Made by a program: the position numbers and the translations under genes. Under the pieces are notes generated by a model. It was not told the origin of the DNA, did not search any database, and saw nothing but the letters and a program-made list of their open reading frames with translations. Of a stretch of DNA of 64,000 nt, positions 23,221 through 32,582 are shown one piece after another. Each line of letters begins with the position of its first letter. Within the stretch, counting starts at the first letter, position 1. The DNA is from Lachnospiraceae bacterium UBA7196. GTDB taxonomy: Bacteria; Bacillota; Clostridia; Lachnospirales; Lachnospiraceae. The stretch is taken from positions 1 through 64,000 of the forward strand of contig DKUU01000018.1 of assembly GCA_002490835.1 (NCBI GenBank), in the 5' to 3' direction.

Positions 23221-24195
23221 ATGAAAAATCGATATTATGCAGATGAGGGTATGGATTTAAAAAAGTATATGATCTGCCTGTGGCGGCGGCTCCCCTTCGT
23301 GATCGCGGCGGGGGTGGCGGCAGCGCTTCTTTTCGGGGTCATCTATACGCTGTCGCGGACGGTGCCGGAGGGGCAGCGGGAGTATCAGGCCTTTGCGAAG
23401 GTGTATCTGGATTTTGCTGCGGATGAGAGGGGAGAAGCATATGAGGCTTACAACGGTTATACATGGAATGATCTGATGGCGGCCGACCCAATTATGGAAT
23501 TGACGCTTTCCTATCTTTCGGCGGACTATACCCGTGAGGAGGTGCAGGCGGCGGTCAAGGCGGAAATTCTCTCGGATATCCGGCTGCTCACGGTGACGGT
23601 GACCACGAACAGTAAGGAGCGCACGGAGGCGGTTCTGCACGCTGCGGTGCAAGCGCTTGCCGCATACGGGAAACAGGCGAAGGAGTTTGTGGAGATTGGC
23701 GCGATTCAGGAGACGCAGGCCAAGCTTTTGGTGGCGGACAGCCGTCTGCTGCAGGCAGTTTTGCTGGGGCTATTGCTGGGGCTGTTTTTTGCCCTTTTGG
23801 GAGTTGCGCTTAAGGGCGTTTTCGAGGCGCGGATCCTGTTGGCGAATGACTTAAAAAATGTAACGGATCTTCCCTTTTTGGGCTATGTGAACGGGCCGGG
23901 AAATCTGGGCGGAGATTATGAAAAAAATCTCGCTTATCTGCGGGAAAAAGAAGGCAATATCACGGTCTGCGAAGCTTCTCCCGACCAGTCTTTTATGGAG
24001 GAAGATTTTCGAAATCTGCGGGAAGCTGTGGGCGTGGTATTGTCCGTTCCCTATAGAAAGGCGAATGCCGTCTGGGTATCTTACGTGATCGACCAGCTGG
24101 CGGTGCAGGATTGTACGCTTTTGGGCGTGGCGATACGGGACGGCGACGCGGGATTTTTGCGCAGGTATTACGGGAAAGATAAAGGTGAAGCATGA
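23221..24195 (+). CDS. Wzz/CapA-like chain-length protein with degenerate C-terminal part
   Basis: A 324-residue protein with the Wzz layout: a short cytoplasmic start (MDLKKYMICLWRRLP), a membrane segment about residues 22-45, an external helical region and a second membrane segment about 185-210. The last 110 residues include SFMEEDFRNLREAVGVVL, recalling the region before the P-loop in bacterial tyrosine kinases (EAFRTLRTN), but no Walker A motif is present. It may be a polymerase regulator fused to a kinase remnant. The ATG at 23221 has GGAAGG upstream. The next gene overlaps by four bases. Confidence 0.75.
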   Translation: MKNRYYADEGMDLKKYMICLWRRLPFVIAAGVAAALLFGVIYTLSRTVPEGQREYQAFAKVYLDFAADERGEAYEAYNGYTWNDLMAADPIMELTLSYLSADYTREEVQAAVKAEILSDIRLLTVTVTTNSKERTEAVLHAAVQALAAYGKQAKEFVEIGAIQETQAKLLVADSRLLQAVLLGLLLGLFFALLGVALKGVFEARILLANDLKNVTDLPFLGYVNGPGNLGGDYEKNLAYLREKEGNITVCEASPDQSFMEEDFRNLREAVGVVLSVPYRKANAVWVSYVIDQLAVQDCTLLGVAIRDGDAGFLRRYYGKDKGEA

Positions 24196-24974
24196 AATTG
24201 GAAGTTTTGGTTTCCGCCGTGGAAAAGGATGCGGCGGCCCTTCTTTCAAAAATGAATATAGCCACGGATGTGATCCTTGTGAATCAGTGCGACCGTTATG
24301 GATACGAATCATTTTCTCTATCCGGCGGGACGGCGCGCTGCTTTTCCATGCCGGAGCGGGGCGTGGGACTCAGCCGCAACACCGCGCTTTTACATGCGGC
24401 GGGGGAGTTTGTGCTTTTCTCTGATGAGGATATCGTGCTTTCCTCAGATTATGCGGAGAAGGTGCTGGATGCTTACCGCGCCCTTCCCGACGCGGATCTG
24501 ATCCTTTTTAATGTGAAAGTTGCTCCCGCCCGCAGGACTTATTGGAACCAATTGACTCATCGGGTCAATTGGAAGAATTACGGCAGATATCCGGCTTACA
24601 GCATTTCGGCAAAGCTTTCGTCCCTGCGGCGGGCGAATGTGCATTATTCGCTCCTTTTTGGCGGCGGCGCAAAGTACAGCAACGGAGAGGACAGCCTTTT
24701 TCTGCGGGATTGTCTGCGGGCGGGGCTTAAGATTTACGCGCACACGGCCTGCATCGGGGAAGAGAAGGAACGTCCTTCTACTTGGTTTTCCGGCTATCAC
24801 GAAAAGTTTTTCCGCGACAGGGGCGTGCTCTATCATCATCTTTACGGAAAGCTTGCCCTGCCGCTTGCCCTGCGGTTCCTTTTGGCGCATAAGGATGTCA
24901 TGTGCCGGGAGATTTCAGTGAAGAAAGCCTTTCGCATCATGCGCGAAGGTGTGCGGGAGGCGCGCGGCGGATGA
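24192..24974 (+). CDS. GT2-like glycosyltransferase
   Basis: A 260-residue protein with a compact GT-A-like domain: RGVGLSRNTALLHAAGEF, then FSDEDIVLSSDY at the metal-binding position, and GGGAKYSNGEDSLFLRDCLRAG, the region usually binding the acceptor. The extreme N-terminus lacks the normal SVIVPVYN motif and instead reads LEVLVSAVEKDAAALL. It overlaps neighbours at both ends by four bases (ATGA), so three genes are translationally coupled. Substrate unknown. Confidence 0.85.
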   Translation: MKLEVLVSAVEKDAAALLSKMNIATDVILVNQCDRYGYESFSLSGGTARCFSMPERGVGLSRNTALLHAAGEFVLFSDEDIVLSSDYAEKVLDAYRALPDADLILFNVKVAPARRTYWNQLTHRVNWKNYGRYPAYSISAKLSSLRRANVHYSLLFGGGAKYSNGEDSLFLRDCLRAGLKIYAHTACIGEEKERPSTWFSGYHEKFFRDRGVLYHHLYGKLALPLALRFLLAHKDVMCREISVKKAFRIMREGVREARGG

Positions 24975-26089
24975 TTCTTTATATTACGGTGGCCGTCTTC
25001 ACGGCGCTGCTTGCGGGGATGGTGGATAATCACCCCCAAAGAAAACCCCATACGGTAACAAGCCAACAGCTTACAAACAGGATATCTCTGTGCGCGATTT
25101 TTGTGACCCTGTTTTTTCTCTCCGCATGCCGATTGAATGTCGGCAATGATTATGCTAAATATGTGGAGTTTATGCACCTTGTAAACTGCGACTCCTATGT
25201 GCCTACGGAGATCGGTTTTAATTTGCTGGTAAAGTTTATTTACGGGCTTTCCGGTTTTGAAAATTATCTCTTGGTGTTTGCGGTCTATTCTTTTGTGACG
25301 GTGCTTCTTTTTCTGCTCGCGCTGTATGAGCAGAGCGACGAGTTCGCCTTAAGCTTTTTTCTGTTCATGGCGCTGGGGTATTACTTTCAGACCTTTAGCA
25401 CGGTGCGCTATTATCTGGCCTTGGCGATCGCCTTCTACGCTATGAAGTTTGTGCTGCGCAGGCAGTGGGGCAGGTTTCTGGTTTTGGTCTTACTTGGCGC
25501 GACCTTCCACAAGTCGCTTCTGGTGGTGATACCGCTCTATTTTCTGGCTTCCCAGCGATGGAAGAAATGGCAGCTTGCGTTGGCGGCGCTCTTTAGCACG
25601 ACCTTTTTATTCCTGCAGGATTTTTATCTCAAGGTAGTGGTGTTCCTCTATCCGACCTATGAGGATACGGAGTATCTGGAGGGCGGCACCAGCTATATCA
25701 ATATCCTGCGCTGCACGGCGGTGCTTGTTTTTGCGGGGATTGTGTACCTGCTGGAGAGGAAAGGACAGAAGGCGGAGGACGGGCGGTTTTGGTTTTATCT
25801 GTACCTCAATTTAGGCGCGCTCGTACTTTACACATTATGTTCGTTTTTGCCCATTATTTCGCGGATCGGCTACTACCTGACCGTGAGCCAGATCTTGTTT
25901 TTGCCCATGCTCCTTGCAAGGGTGAAGAATGCAAAATGGCGGCGGCTGTTCCGGGCGGGGATCATGTTGGCGGCGATACTTTATTTTGCGATGTATTTAC
26001 GCCGCGCCGCAAACGACGGGGTATTGGTCCTGCCCTATAAAACGTTTTTATTCAACGATATGGTTAACATCTTATCGGATGTCAACTAA
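24971..26089 (+). CDS. EpsG/Wzy-like polysaccharide polymerase
   Basis: A 372-residue membrane protein with about ten hydrophobic segments. SACRLNVGNDYAKYVEF early in the chain and GYYFQTFSTVRYYLALAIAF in the middle match the EpsG family, which polymerises exopolysaccharide repeat units. The ATG at 24971 overlaps the preceding stop. It follows a Wzz-like and a GT2 gene in a coupled row, so the module probably polymerises and length-controls the product begun by the WbaP-like enzyme. Confidence 0.88.
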   Translation: MILYITVAVFTALLAGMVDNHPQRKPHTVTSQQLTNRISLCAIFVTLFFLSACRLNVGNDYAKYVEFMHLVNCDSYVPTEIGFNLLVKFIYGLSGFENYLLVFAVYSFVTVLLFLLALYEQSDEFALSFFLFMALGYYFQTFSTVRYYLALAIAFYAMKFVLRRQWGRFLVLVLLGATFHKSLLVVIPLYFLASQRWKKWQLALAALFSTTFLFLQDFYLKVVVFLYPTYEDTEYLEGGTSYINILRCTAVLVFAGIVYLLERKGQKAEDGRFWFYLYLNLGALVLYTLCSFLPIISRIGYYLTVSQILFLPMLLARVKNAKWRRLFRAGIMLAAILYFAMYLRRAANDGVLVLPYKTFLFNDMVNILSDVN

Positions 26090-26094
26090 GGCAA

Positions 26095-26138
26095 ATCGAG
26101 CAAGCTCGATCGCGAGATCTGCTTCGCAGACTCGGCAC
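26095..26138. repeat. Cluster of small perfect inverted repeats
   Basis: ATCGAGC/GCTCGAT (26095-26110) is followed by CTCG/CGAG and TCTGC-TTC-GCAGA (26118-26130). Three adjacent short dyads fill the gap between two genes. No T-tract follows, so it is not a normal terminator. Confidence 0.6.
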
Positions 26139-26163
26139 GGCGAAATATCAGGAGAAAGAATAT

Positions 26164-27054
26164 ATGACCTTCAGCATCATTGTTGTCTGTTATAACGCAG
26201 GCGAAAAACTGCATAAAACGATCGAGAGCATCCGCAGGCAGACGGAAAAGGATTATGAGATCATCGTGGAGGACGGTCTTTCCACGGACGGCTCTGTTGA
26301 GAAGCTTGTACCCGGAGAGGACTTAAAGATTTTCAGGGAGCGGGACGAAGGCATCTACGACGCGATGAACAGGGCCGTGTCCCGTGCGTCGGGCGCGTAT
26401 CTTTTTTTCCTAAACTGCGGAGACTATTTTGAGGATGAGACGGTGCTTGCCAGAGTGCGGCATTATATGAAAATTGACTCAGACGGTCAAGACAAACAAA
26501 AACAGAGCGGCGCAGCGCAAAGAACAGGCGATTCCACGGAGCGGACATTGTCTGATGCGGCGCCGGGGAAACGAGCCTTTCCGCCGCGTATTTATTACGG
26601 CAATATCAGGGAACGAGCAACAGGCGCGGCGGTGATGTCGAATCCGCAGATTGACGGCTTTGCCTGCTATCGGAACGTACCATGTCATCAGGCCTGTTTT
26701 TACGACAGACGGCTGCTTGTAAAACGGGGCTTTCGCACCTGTTACCGCGTCCGCGCCGACTATGAGCATTTCCTCTGGTGCTTTTATAAGGCGCACGCCG
26801 TGATGCGCTATCTGCCGGTCACGGTCGTCTCTTACGAGGGCGGCGGCTTTTCGGAGACCAAGGAAAACAGAAGACGCTCCGCAGCGGAACACAGACATAT
26901 CGTGCGAAAGTATATGAGCGCTGGACAGCGTTTTTTATACCGTCTGATCTTGCTGCTCACGCTCGCGCCGCTTAGGACGTGTCTGGCGGAAAATCCCGCT
27001 ACGGCGGAGGCATATCAAAATTTAAAGAGAAAATTATACAATAGGAAACAGTAA
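26164..27054 (+). CDS. GT2 glycosyltransferase (WcaE-like)
   Basis: A 296-residue GT2 enzyme. FSIIVVCYNAGEKLHKTIES begins the GT-A domain; EDGLSTDGSVE and FLNCGDYFED hold the donor and metal positions, with an unusual NCGDYF in place of DxD, as in the WcaE-type colanic acid transferases. An inserted low-complexity stretch (about residues 100-140) precedes IYYGNIRE. The ATG follows CAGGAGAAAGAA. It precedes two GT4 genes. Donor unknown. Confidence 0.88.
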   Translation: MTFSIIVVCYNAGEKLHKTIESIRRQTEKDYEIIVEDGLSTDGSVEKLVPGEDLKIFRERDEGIYDAMNRAVSRASGAYLFFLNCGDYFEDETVLARVRHYMKIDSDGQDKQKQSGAAQRTGDSTERTLSDAAPGKRAFPPRIYYGNIRERATGAAVMSNPQIDGFACYRNVPCHQACFYDRRLLVKRGFRTCYRVRADYEHFLWCFYKAHAVMRYLPVTVVSYEGGGFSETKENRRRSAAEHRHIVRKYMSAGQRFLYRLILLLTLAPLRTCLAENPATAEAYQNLKRKLYNRKQ

Positions 27055-27075
27055 CAGAAAGGAACAAACGAAGAG

Positions 27076-28362
27076 ATGAAGGTATTATGGGTGTGTAATA
27101 TTATGCTGCCGGCGATCGCCAAGAGACTGAATCTCCCTTGCAGCAACAGGGAGGGGTGGCTGTCCGGCCTTCTTGACAGGGTGGTGATGGAGCAGGACCG
27201 AAACCGGATCGATTTGGGGATCGCTTTTCCGGTGGATGAGACCGTAGGCAATTTTGACAGGGTGATGCAGCTTGGAGAAAATATATCCTGTCATTGTTAC
27301 GGATTTGTGGAGAATCTGGCTGCGCCGGAGCATTACGATGTGGCGCTGGAAAAACATTTTGAACTCATCCTCAATGATTTTAAGCCGGATATCCTGCATG
27401 TATTCGGCACGGAGTTTCCCCATGCGCTTGCATCAATCAAGGTGTTTGACAAGCCGGAGAGGACGCTTGTTGGCATTCAGGGCATCATTTCCGCGATTGC
27501 CAAAGTTTACATGGCCGATCTGCCGGTGAAGGTTCAGCGGCAGAGTACGTTTCGGGACCGCGTTAGGAAGGACAGCATCAGGCAGCAGCAGAAAAAGTTT
27601 GAGAAGCGCGGCGAGTACGAGATCGAGGCGCTCAAACGGACGGGGCATATCGCGGGCCGCACGGATTTTGACCGGGCGGAGACGCATAAGATCAATCCGG
27701 ATGCCAAGTATCATTTTTTAAATGAGACGCTGCGCAGTGTGTTCTATCGCGACCGGTGGAGCAAGTATAACTGTCAGACAAACCGGATTTTTCTCAGTCA
27801 GGGCGACTATCCCCTGAAAGGGTTTCACTATCTGTTACAGGCGATGCCGAAGATTCTGGAAAAATATCCGGATACGGAAGTTTATGTGGCGGGAGCGGAT
27901 ATCCTGAAAGCGGAGACTTGGAAGGATGTTTTAAAGCTGCCCGCTTACGGAAAATATTTGAAAAAGCTGATCCGGGAGAATCATCTGGAAGAGAAGGTGA
28001 CGATGCTTGGCCGTCTGGATGCGGAGGAGATGAAGAAACAGTATTTGAGCTGTCATGTGTTCGTCTGTCCTTCCGCGCTTGAAAATTCTCCCAATTCCGT
28101 GGGGGAGGCGATGCTCCTTGGCGTACCCTGTGTGGCGGCGAATGTGGGCGGCATACATAATATCCTCACGGACGGCGGGGACGGCTTTCTCTATCCGCCC
28201 GGCGATGTGGATGCGCTGGCGGACAGCATTATCGAGATCTTTGAAAAGGAAGCGATCGTGGACCGCCTTTCCGACAACGCCAGAAAACACGCGCGCGTCA
28301 ATCACGATGCGGATCAGAATTATTATCGGCTGCTGCACATTTATCGGGAACTGTTAGAGTAA
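27076..28362 (+). CDS. GT4 glycosyltransferase
   Basis: A 428-residue GT-B enzyme. The C-terminal half has FLSQGDYPLKGFHYLLQAM, VTMLGRLDAEEM and ALENSPNSVGEAMLLGVP, the conserved EX7E region of retaining GT4 transferases. The N-terminal half contains a long charged insertion (about 155-200). The ATG follows AGAAAGGAAC. Together with the next GT4 gene it probably adds successive residues to the repeat unit; linkage and donor cannot be read. Confidence 0.92.
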   Translation: MKVLWVCNIMLPAIAKRLNLPCSNREGWLSGLLDRVVMEQDRNRIDLGIAFPVDETVGNFDRVMQLGENISCHCYGFVENLAAPEHYDVALEKHFELILNDFKPDILHVFGTEFPHALASIKVFDKPERTLVGIQGIISAIAKVYMADLPVKVQRQSTFRDRVRKDSIRQQQKKFEKRGEYEIEALKRTGHIAGRTDFDRAETHKINPDAKYHFLNETLRSVFYRDRWSKYNCQTNRIFLSQGDYPLKGFHYLLQAMPKILEKYPDTEVYVAGADILKAETWKDVLKLPAYGKYLKKLIRENHLEEKVTMLGRLDAEEMKKQYLSCHVFVCPSALENSPNSVGEAMLLGVPCVAANVGGIHNILTDGGDGFLYPPGDVDALADSIIEIFEKEAIVDRLSDNARKHARVNHDADQNYYRLLHIYRELLE

Positions 28363-28398
28363 ACAGCATTCTCTGTAGTTGCGTGTGGGAGGACTCGC

Positions 28399-29571
28399 AT
28401 GACATTTACGTTTGTATCGAATTATATCAACCATCATCAGATCCCGTTTTGTGAGGCGCTTTGGAAACGGCTGGGGAAGGATTTTACGTTTATCCAGACC
28501 ATGCCGATGGAGGAAGAGCGCGTGGAAATGGGATGGCGTGTTGATACAAACGAAATACCATATGTTATATGCCTGTATGACGATGAATATGAGTGCCTGA
28601 AAACAATAGCGGAGAGCGACGTCGTACTTTTTGGCTGGACGGGGCGGGAGGATATCGTGACGCCCAGACTGCAGTCGGGGAAAACGACGCTGCGGGTCAG
28701 CGAAAGGCTCTACCGCGAGGGACAGTGGAAGGCTGTCTCCCCCAGAGGCCTTGCCGCAAAGTACAGGGAACATATCCGGTATCGGAAACAGAATGTTTGT
28801 ATGCTCTGCGCGGGGGCTTATGCGGCTTCGGATTTTCACCTGATTGGCGCTTATCCGGACAAGCTTTTTCAGTGGGGGTATTTTACCGCTCTGCGCACTT
28901 ACAGTGATGAGGAATTTGCGGCGCTCAAGGCCAAAGACGGCCCGCTGCAGATCGTCTGGGCGGGACGTTTCATTCCCTTAAAGCATCCGGAATATACGGT
29001 GCGGCTCGCAAAGACGTTACGGCTTAAAAATCATGCGTTTCATATTCATATGGTGGGCGGCGGAGAAATGGAGTCCACGATTCGGCAGGAGGCGGAGCGG
29101 GAAGGCCTTGCGGATGCCTTTACTTTCCATGGCTTTATGCCGCCGGAACAGGTGCGCGACGTGATGGAGCGCTGTCACATCCATCTTTTTACCAGCAATC
29201 ATCTGGAAGGCTGGGGCGCGGTGGTGAACGAGGGCATGAACAGCGGCTGCGTGGAAGTGGTCAACGCGCAGGTGGGTGCGGCTCCCTATCTCATCCGTCA
29301 CGGTGAAAACGGGCTGCTCTATGCGAATGGGCAGTATGATCAGATGGAAGCCCTGATGCTTGACCTTTTTGCACACTGGGAAGAGAGAAAAGGGATGGGG
29401 CGGGCGGCCTACGAGACGATCCGCGATCTGTGGAACGCAGACCGTGCGGCGGCGGCGCTTCTGCGGTTTGTGGAGAGACTGCGGAAAGGGGAGATCCGGC
29501 CGGAGGCGGAGGGACCCATGAGCGCGGCGCCTATTATAAAGCCGGGGAAGTATCCGCCCAAACCGGAGTGA
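28399..29571 (+). CDS. GT4 glycosyltransferase
   Basis: A 390-residue GT-B transferase. IVWAGRFIPLKHPEYTVRLAK opens the donor domain and SNHLEGWGAVVNEGMNSG contains the EX7E motif. The N-terminus (FVSNYINHHQIPFCEALW) is of the type often seen in capsule loci. The tail after residue 360 is Pro/Lys-rich. The start has GGGAGGA upstream. Confidence 0.92.
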   Translation: MTFTFVSNYINHHQIPFCEALWKRLGKDFTFIQTMPMEEERVEMGWRVDTNEIPYVICLYDDEYECLKTIAESDVVLFGWTGREDIVTPRLQSGKTTLRVSERLYREGQWKAVSPRGLAAKYREHIRYRKQNVCMLCAGAYAASDFHLIGAYPDKLFQWGYFTALRTYSDEEFAALKAKDGPLQIVWAGRFIPLKHPEYTVRLAKTLRLKNHAFHIHMVGGGEMESTIRQEAEREGLADAFTFHGFMPPEQVRDVMERCHIHLFTSNHLEGWGAVVNEGMNSGCVEVVNAQVGAAPYLIRHGENGLLYANGQYDQMEALMLDLFAHWEERKGMGRAAYETIRDLWNADRAAAALLRFVERLRKGEIRPEAEGPMSAAPIIKPGKYPPKPE

Positions 29572-29668
29572 GATAATAAATTGTTCAGTATCCGTTAAGC
29601 GGCAGAAATAAAAGTAAAAGGCAACGGCATTCAGGGGAAACCGTAAAATTTATCTGGAGTCAATTTAA

Positions 29669-30688
29669 ATGGAGCATTTTGAATCAAAAAAGATCAGCAT
29701 CATCGTGCCGGTATACAATTCCATAGACTGCTTGGAAAAATGCGTGCGCTCCCTTGCTGTGCAGACTTACACGAATCTGGAGATCCTTTTGATCGACGAC
29801 GGTTCCACGGACGGGACGGCCGCGCTTGCGGAGGAACTTGCAAAAACGGATGCCCGCATCCGCGTTCATCACAAAGAAAACGGCGGCGCTTCTTCAGCCC
29901 GCAATGTGGGGATCGCGCTGGCGACGGGAGAATATCTTGCTTTTGCGGACAGTGACGACTATCTGGAGCCTTACGTTTACGAGGAACTGATGCGTGTGCT
30001 GACAGAGGGAAATTACCCTGCGGCGCAGATTTCCAGAGACGAGGTGGACGAGGATGGAAACCGTCTGCCGGATGTCTGCATTCCGCCAAAAAAGAAACGT
30101 TTCTGCGATTCGGAAACATTTTTAAAGGAACTGCTTTTGCATCGGGGGGACTGCTCTTTTTGTACGAAACTTTTTCCCAGAGAAGTATTTGGCGCGCATC
30201 GTTTTCCCGAAGGAGAATTGAATGAAGATTTCAGACTTCTGGTAGAGATGTTGCAGGAGATAGCGGGCATCGTGATTTTGCCGAAACAGGGGTATCATGT
30301 GGTGGCGAGAAAGGCAAGCACCACCAGAACGAGGACAAAGGACAGCTTCTCCCGCGTTTTTACCGATATCGTGGAGAATGCCGACAGGATGCAGGCGCTG
30401 GCGGATGAAAAGTACCCTGCTCTGCATGCGTATGCCGTCTGTTTTAATCTGTATCAACGGCTGGATTATTTGCTGCATGTGCCGATCCCGCAGATGCGGG
30501 CGGACAATGCTTTTTACCGCGGCGTAAAGACTTATCTGCGGCGGCATCTGGCGGACACGGTGAAGAATCCGTATCTGACGAAAAAAAATAAGATATATTT
30601 GCTGCTTTTCACGATTGCGCCGAAGACGGTCAGGCGGGTGCATGCGGGAAAGATGAAACTGCGGGGGAGAGGAGATTTTCCGCAGTGA
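29669..30688 (+). CDS. GT2 glycosyltransferase
   Basis: A 339-residue GT2 enzyme: SIIVPVYNSIDCLEKCV, LIDDGSTDGTA, GASSARNVGIALATGEY and FADSDDYLEPYVYE are all classical. The C-terminal 120 residues are helical and basic. The ATG has TCTGGAG before it. It follows a 97-base gap in which no convincing promoter is seen. Donor unknown. Confidence 0.92.
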   Translation: MEHFESKKISIIVPVYNSIDCLEKCVRSLAVQTYTNLEILLIDDGSTDGTAALAEELAKTDARIRVHHKENGGASSARNVGIALATGEYLAFADSDDYLEPYVYEELMRVLTEGNYPAAQISRDEVDEDGNRLPDVCIPPKKKRFCDSETFLKELLLHRGDCSFCTKLFPREVFGAHRFPEGELNEDFRLLVEMLQEIAGIVILPKQGYHVVARKASTTRTRTKDSFSRVFTDIVENADRMQALADEKYPALHAYAVCFNLYQRLDYLLHVPIPQMRADNAFYRGVKTYLRRHLADTVKNPYLTKKNKIYLLLFTIAPKTVRRVHAGKMKLRGRGDFPQ

Positions 30689-30737
30689 AGATGAGACGGA
30701 CGCAAAGCGCATGAAGGAAACCGGAGGACAAGGCTGC

Positions 30738-32426
30738 ATGACGGACGGAATGAAAGGCGGCGAAACAAAAAGAAAATATTTTATTTTTTTAATCATCCTC
30801 TGGGTCGCGCAGATGGCGGCGGCCTTCTATTTTTGTACGCAGAAACAGGGCTTTCACGAGGATGAACTTTACACCTACTACTCTACGGCGCGCACGAACG
30901 GCTTTTACGTGGAGAATGGGAAATGGATGGAGCGGGAAACCTACCGTAATGAGTTTGTGGTGCTGCCGGACGAAAGATTTCAATATGGCTTGGTCAAAGA
31001 GGTGCAGTCATGGGATGTGCATCCGCCCATGTATTACTGGGTCTTTCATACTGTGGCGTCCCTCGTGCCGGGGGTCTTTTCCAAGTGGATCGGACTGTCG
31101 GTAAATCTCTTTTTTCACGGGATCAATTTAGGCCTGTTGGCGTGGTTGACTTATCTGGTCAGTGAAAGAGATTGGACGATAACGCTTCTTGCCAGTCTGG
31201 TGTACGGTTTTTCTCCGGCGGCAATGAGCGGCGTGATATTTATCAGGATGTACGAGATGCTCACGACCTTCGTGTTGCTGTGCGCGATCCTGCATGTGCG
31301 CGTGGTGGTGGCGGAGCAGGCGCACCGAAGGTCGGTATCCCTGTCTGCGGCAACGCTGCTTTTTATGGCGGCAGTGACCTACTTCGGTTTTCTGACGCAG
31401 TATTATTATTTCATTTTTCTCTTCTTTCTGGCGGGTGCGTTTTGCCTGTGGCTGCTGTGGAAGGAGAGAAAAATCGGGAACTGCCTGCGTTACGGTCTGG
31501 CGCAGGGAATTGCCTTTGACTTGGCCTATCTGACTTATCCCGCCTTTCCTGGGCAGATGTTTCGCGGGCAGCGGGGCGCGCAGGCGACCAGAAACTTTTT
31601 TGATTTATCCAATACTTTGGAACGGCTTGGCTTTTTTCTGGATTTGATGAACGGTTATGTGTTTGGATATTTTTTCTTTGTTATTCTGTTGGTCGTGGCA
31701 GCACTGGCGGTCTGGACGCGTTTGCGGGGCAGCAAAAAAATATTTAACCCTGCATTTTGGATACTCCTCGTTACTGCAGTGGGATATTTTATCGCGGTCT
31801 CCAAGACAGCATTGCTTCTGGGCAATACCTCAAACCGCTATCAGCTCCCGATTTACGGGATCGTTGTGTTTCTCGTCCTGTACGCCGGTAAAACGCTGTG
31901 GGGACAGGCGGTTTCTTTGGCGGGCGCCAGACGTGTGACAGGAGAGGAGAAGAAACCGGGGCTGCTTTACCGCATTTGTCCGGCGGCGATCGCTTTCTGT
32001 CTGGTGGTGGTGGCAAGCGGTTATCTGTTTGCGGATGTGGTGTTTCTTTATCCGGAAGCACGGGAGGCGGTTGCTCTTGCCAGAGAACAGGCGGCGGCAG
32101 ATATCCCCGTGGTCTATGTTTATCGGCCCGGAGAAGAGTGGTGTATCTGGGCAGTGGCAGACGAGCTGATGGAATATGACCGCGTCTATTTTGTTTCCGC
32201 TGAAAATGAGGAACCTCTGGGGGAACCGGCAGTTGCGGATGCAGATGCGGTTGTAATATATCTTCCCTACTATGATGATGTGAAGGATGAAGAAGCGCAG
32301 AGTATGCGACTGCCTTCCGGGAATTTTAAGCTAACGGAAGGTCACTTGCAGTATTGGCATAAATATTGCTCGGAATGGTATTACTGTGGGGACGGGGCGG
32401 CTTGGAATAGCGCCGAAACTCCCTGA
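30738..32426 (+). CDS. GT-C-type membrane glycosyltransferase (ArnT/PMT-like)
   Basis: An integral membrane protein with about ten or more hydrophobic segments. The first external loop carries GFHEDELYTYY with adjacent D and E residues, the catalytic pattern of GT-C enzymes using polyprenyl-phosphate sugars, and SWDVHPPMYYW follows as in PMT/ArnT relatives. The C-terminal 110 residues form an external domain. ATG 30738 is nearest to GGAGG; ATG 30711 is also in frame. It probably decorates the growing glycan with a sugar made by a GtrB-like enzyme of the locus. Confidence 0.8.
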   Translation: MTDGMKGGETKRKYFIFLIILWVAQMAAAFYFCTQKQGFHEDELYTYYSTARTNGFYVENGKWMERETYRNEFVVLPDERFQYGLVKEVQSWDVHPPMYYWVFHTVASLVPGVFSKWIGLSVNLFFHGINLGLLAWLTYLVSERDWTITLLASLVYGFSPAAMSGVIFIRMYEMLTTFVLLCAILHVRVVVAEQAHRRSVSLSAATLLFMAAVTYFGFLTQYYYFIFLFFLAGAFCLWLLWKERKIGNCLRYGLAQGIAFDLAYLTYPAFPGQMFRGQRGAQATRNFFDLSNTLERLGFFLDLMNGYVFGYFFFVILLVVAALAVWTRLRGSKKIFNPAFWILLVTAVGYFIAVSKTALLLGNTSNRYQLPIYGIVVFLVLYAGKTLWGQAVSLAGARRVTGEEKKPGLLYRICPAAIAFCLVVVASGYLFADVVFLYPEAREAVALAREQAAADIPVVYVYRPGEEWCIWAVADELMEYDRVYFVSAENEEPLGEPAVADADAVVIYLPYYDDVKDEEAQSMRLPSGNFKLTEGHLQYWHKYCSEWYYCGDGAAWNSAETP

Positions 32427-32436
32427 TACGAGGCAT

Positions 32437-32464
32437 TTGACACACCCCTAAAAACTGCTATAAT
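32437..32464 (+). promoter_or_regulatory. mtnA promoter
   Basis: TTGACA (32437-32442), 16 bases, TATAAT (32459-32464), a full-consensus promoter beginning 10 bases after the upstream stop. The roughly 110-base leader shows no SAM-riboswitch features that I can recognise. Confidence 0.85.
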
Positions 32465-32582
32465 ATAATCGGTATATTTGTCGGAAGATTCTGCATTTTA
32501 TGAATGTCCGGCTGATGGGATACAATCTAAGAGAAAACCTGCGAAAACAGCATGTACCGAATTGCTGCGATTGGAGATAACA

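Noticed and set aside
32465..32582. Possible SAM riboswitch before mtnA
   Set aside because: The leader is short and no conserved riboswitch core or terminator/antiterminator pair could be drawn.
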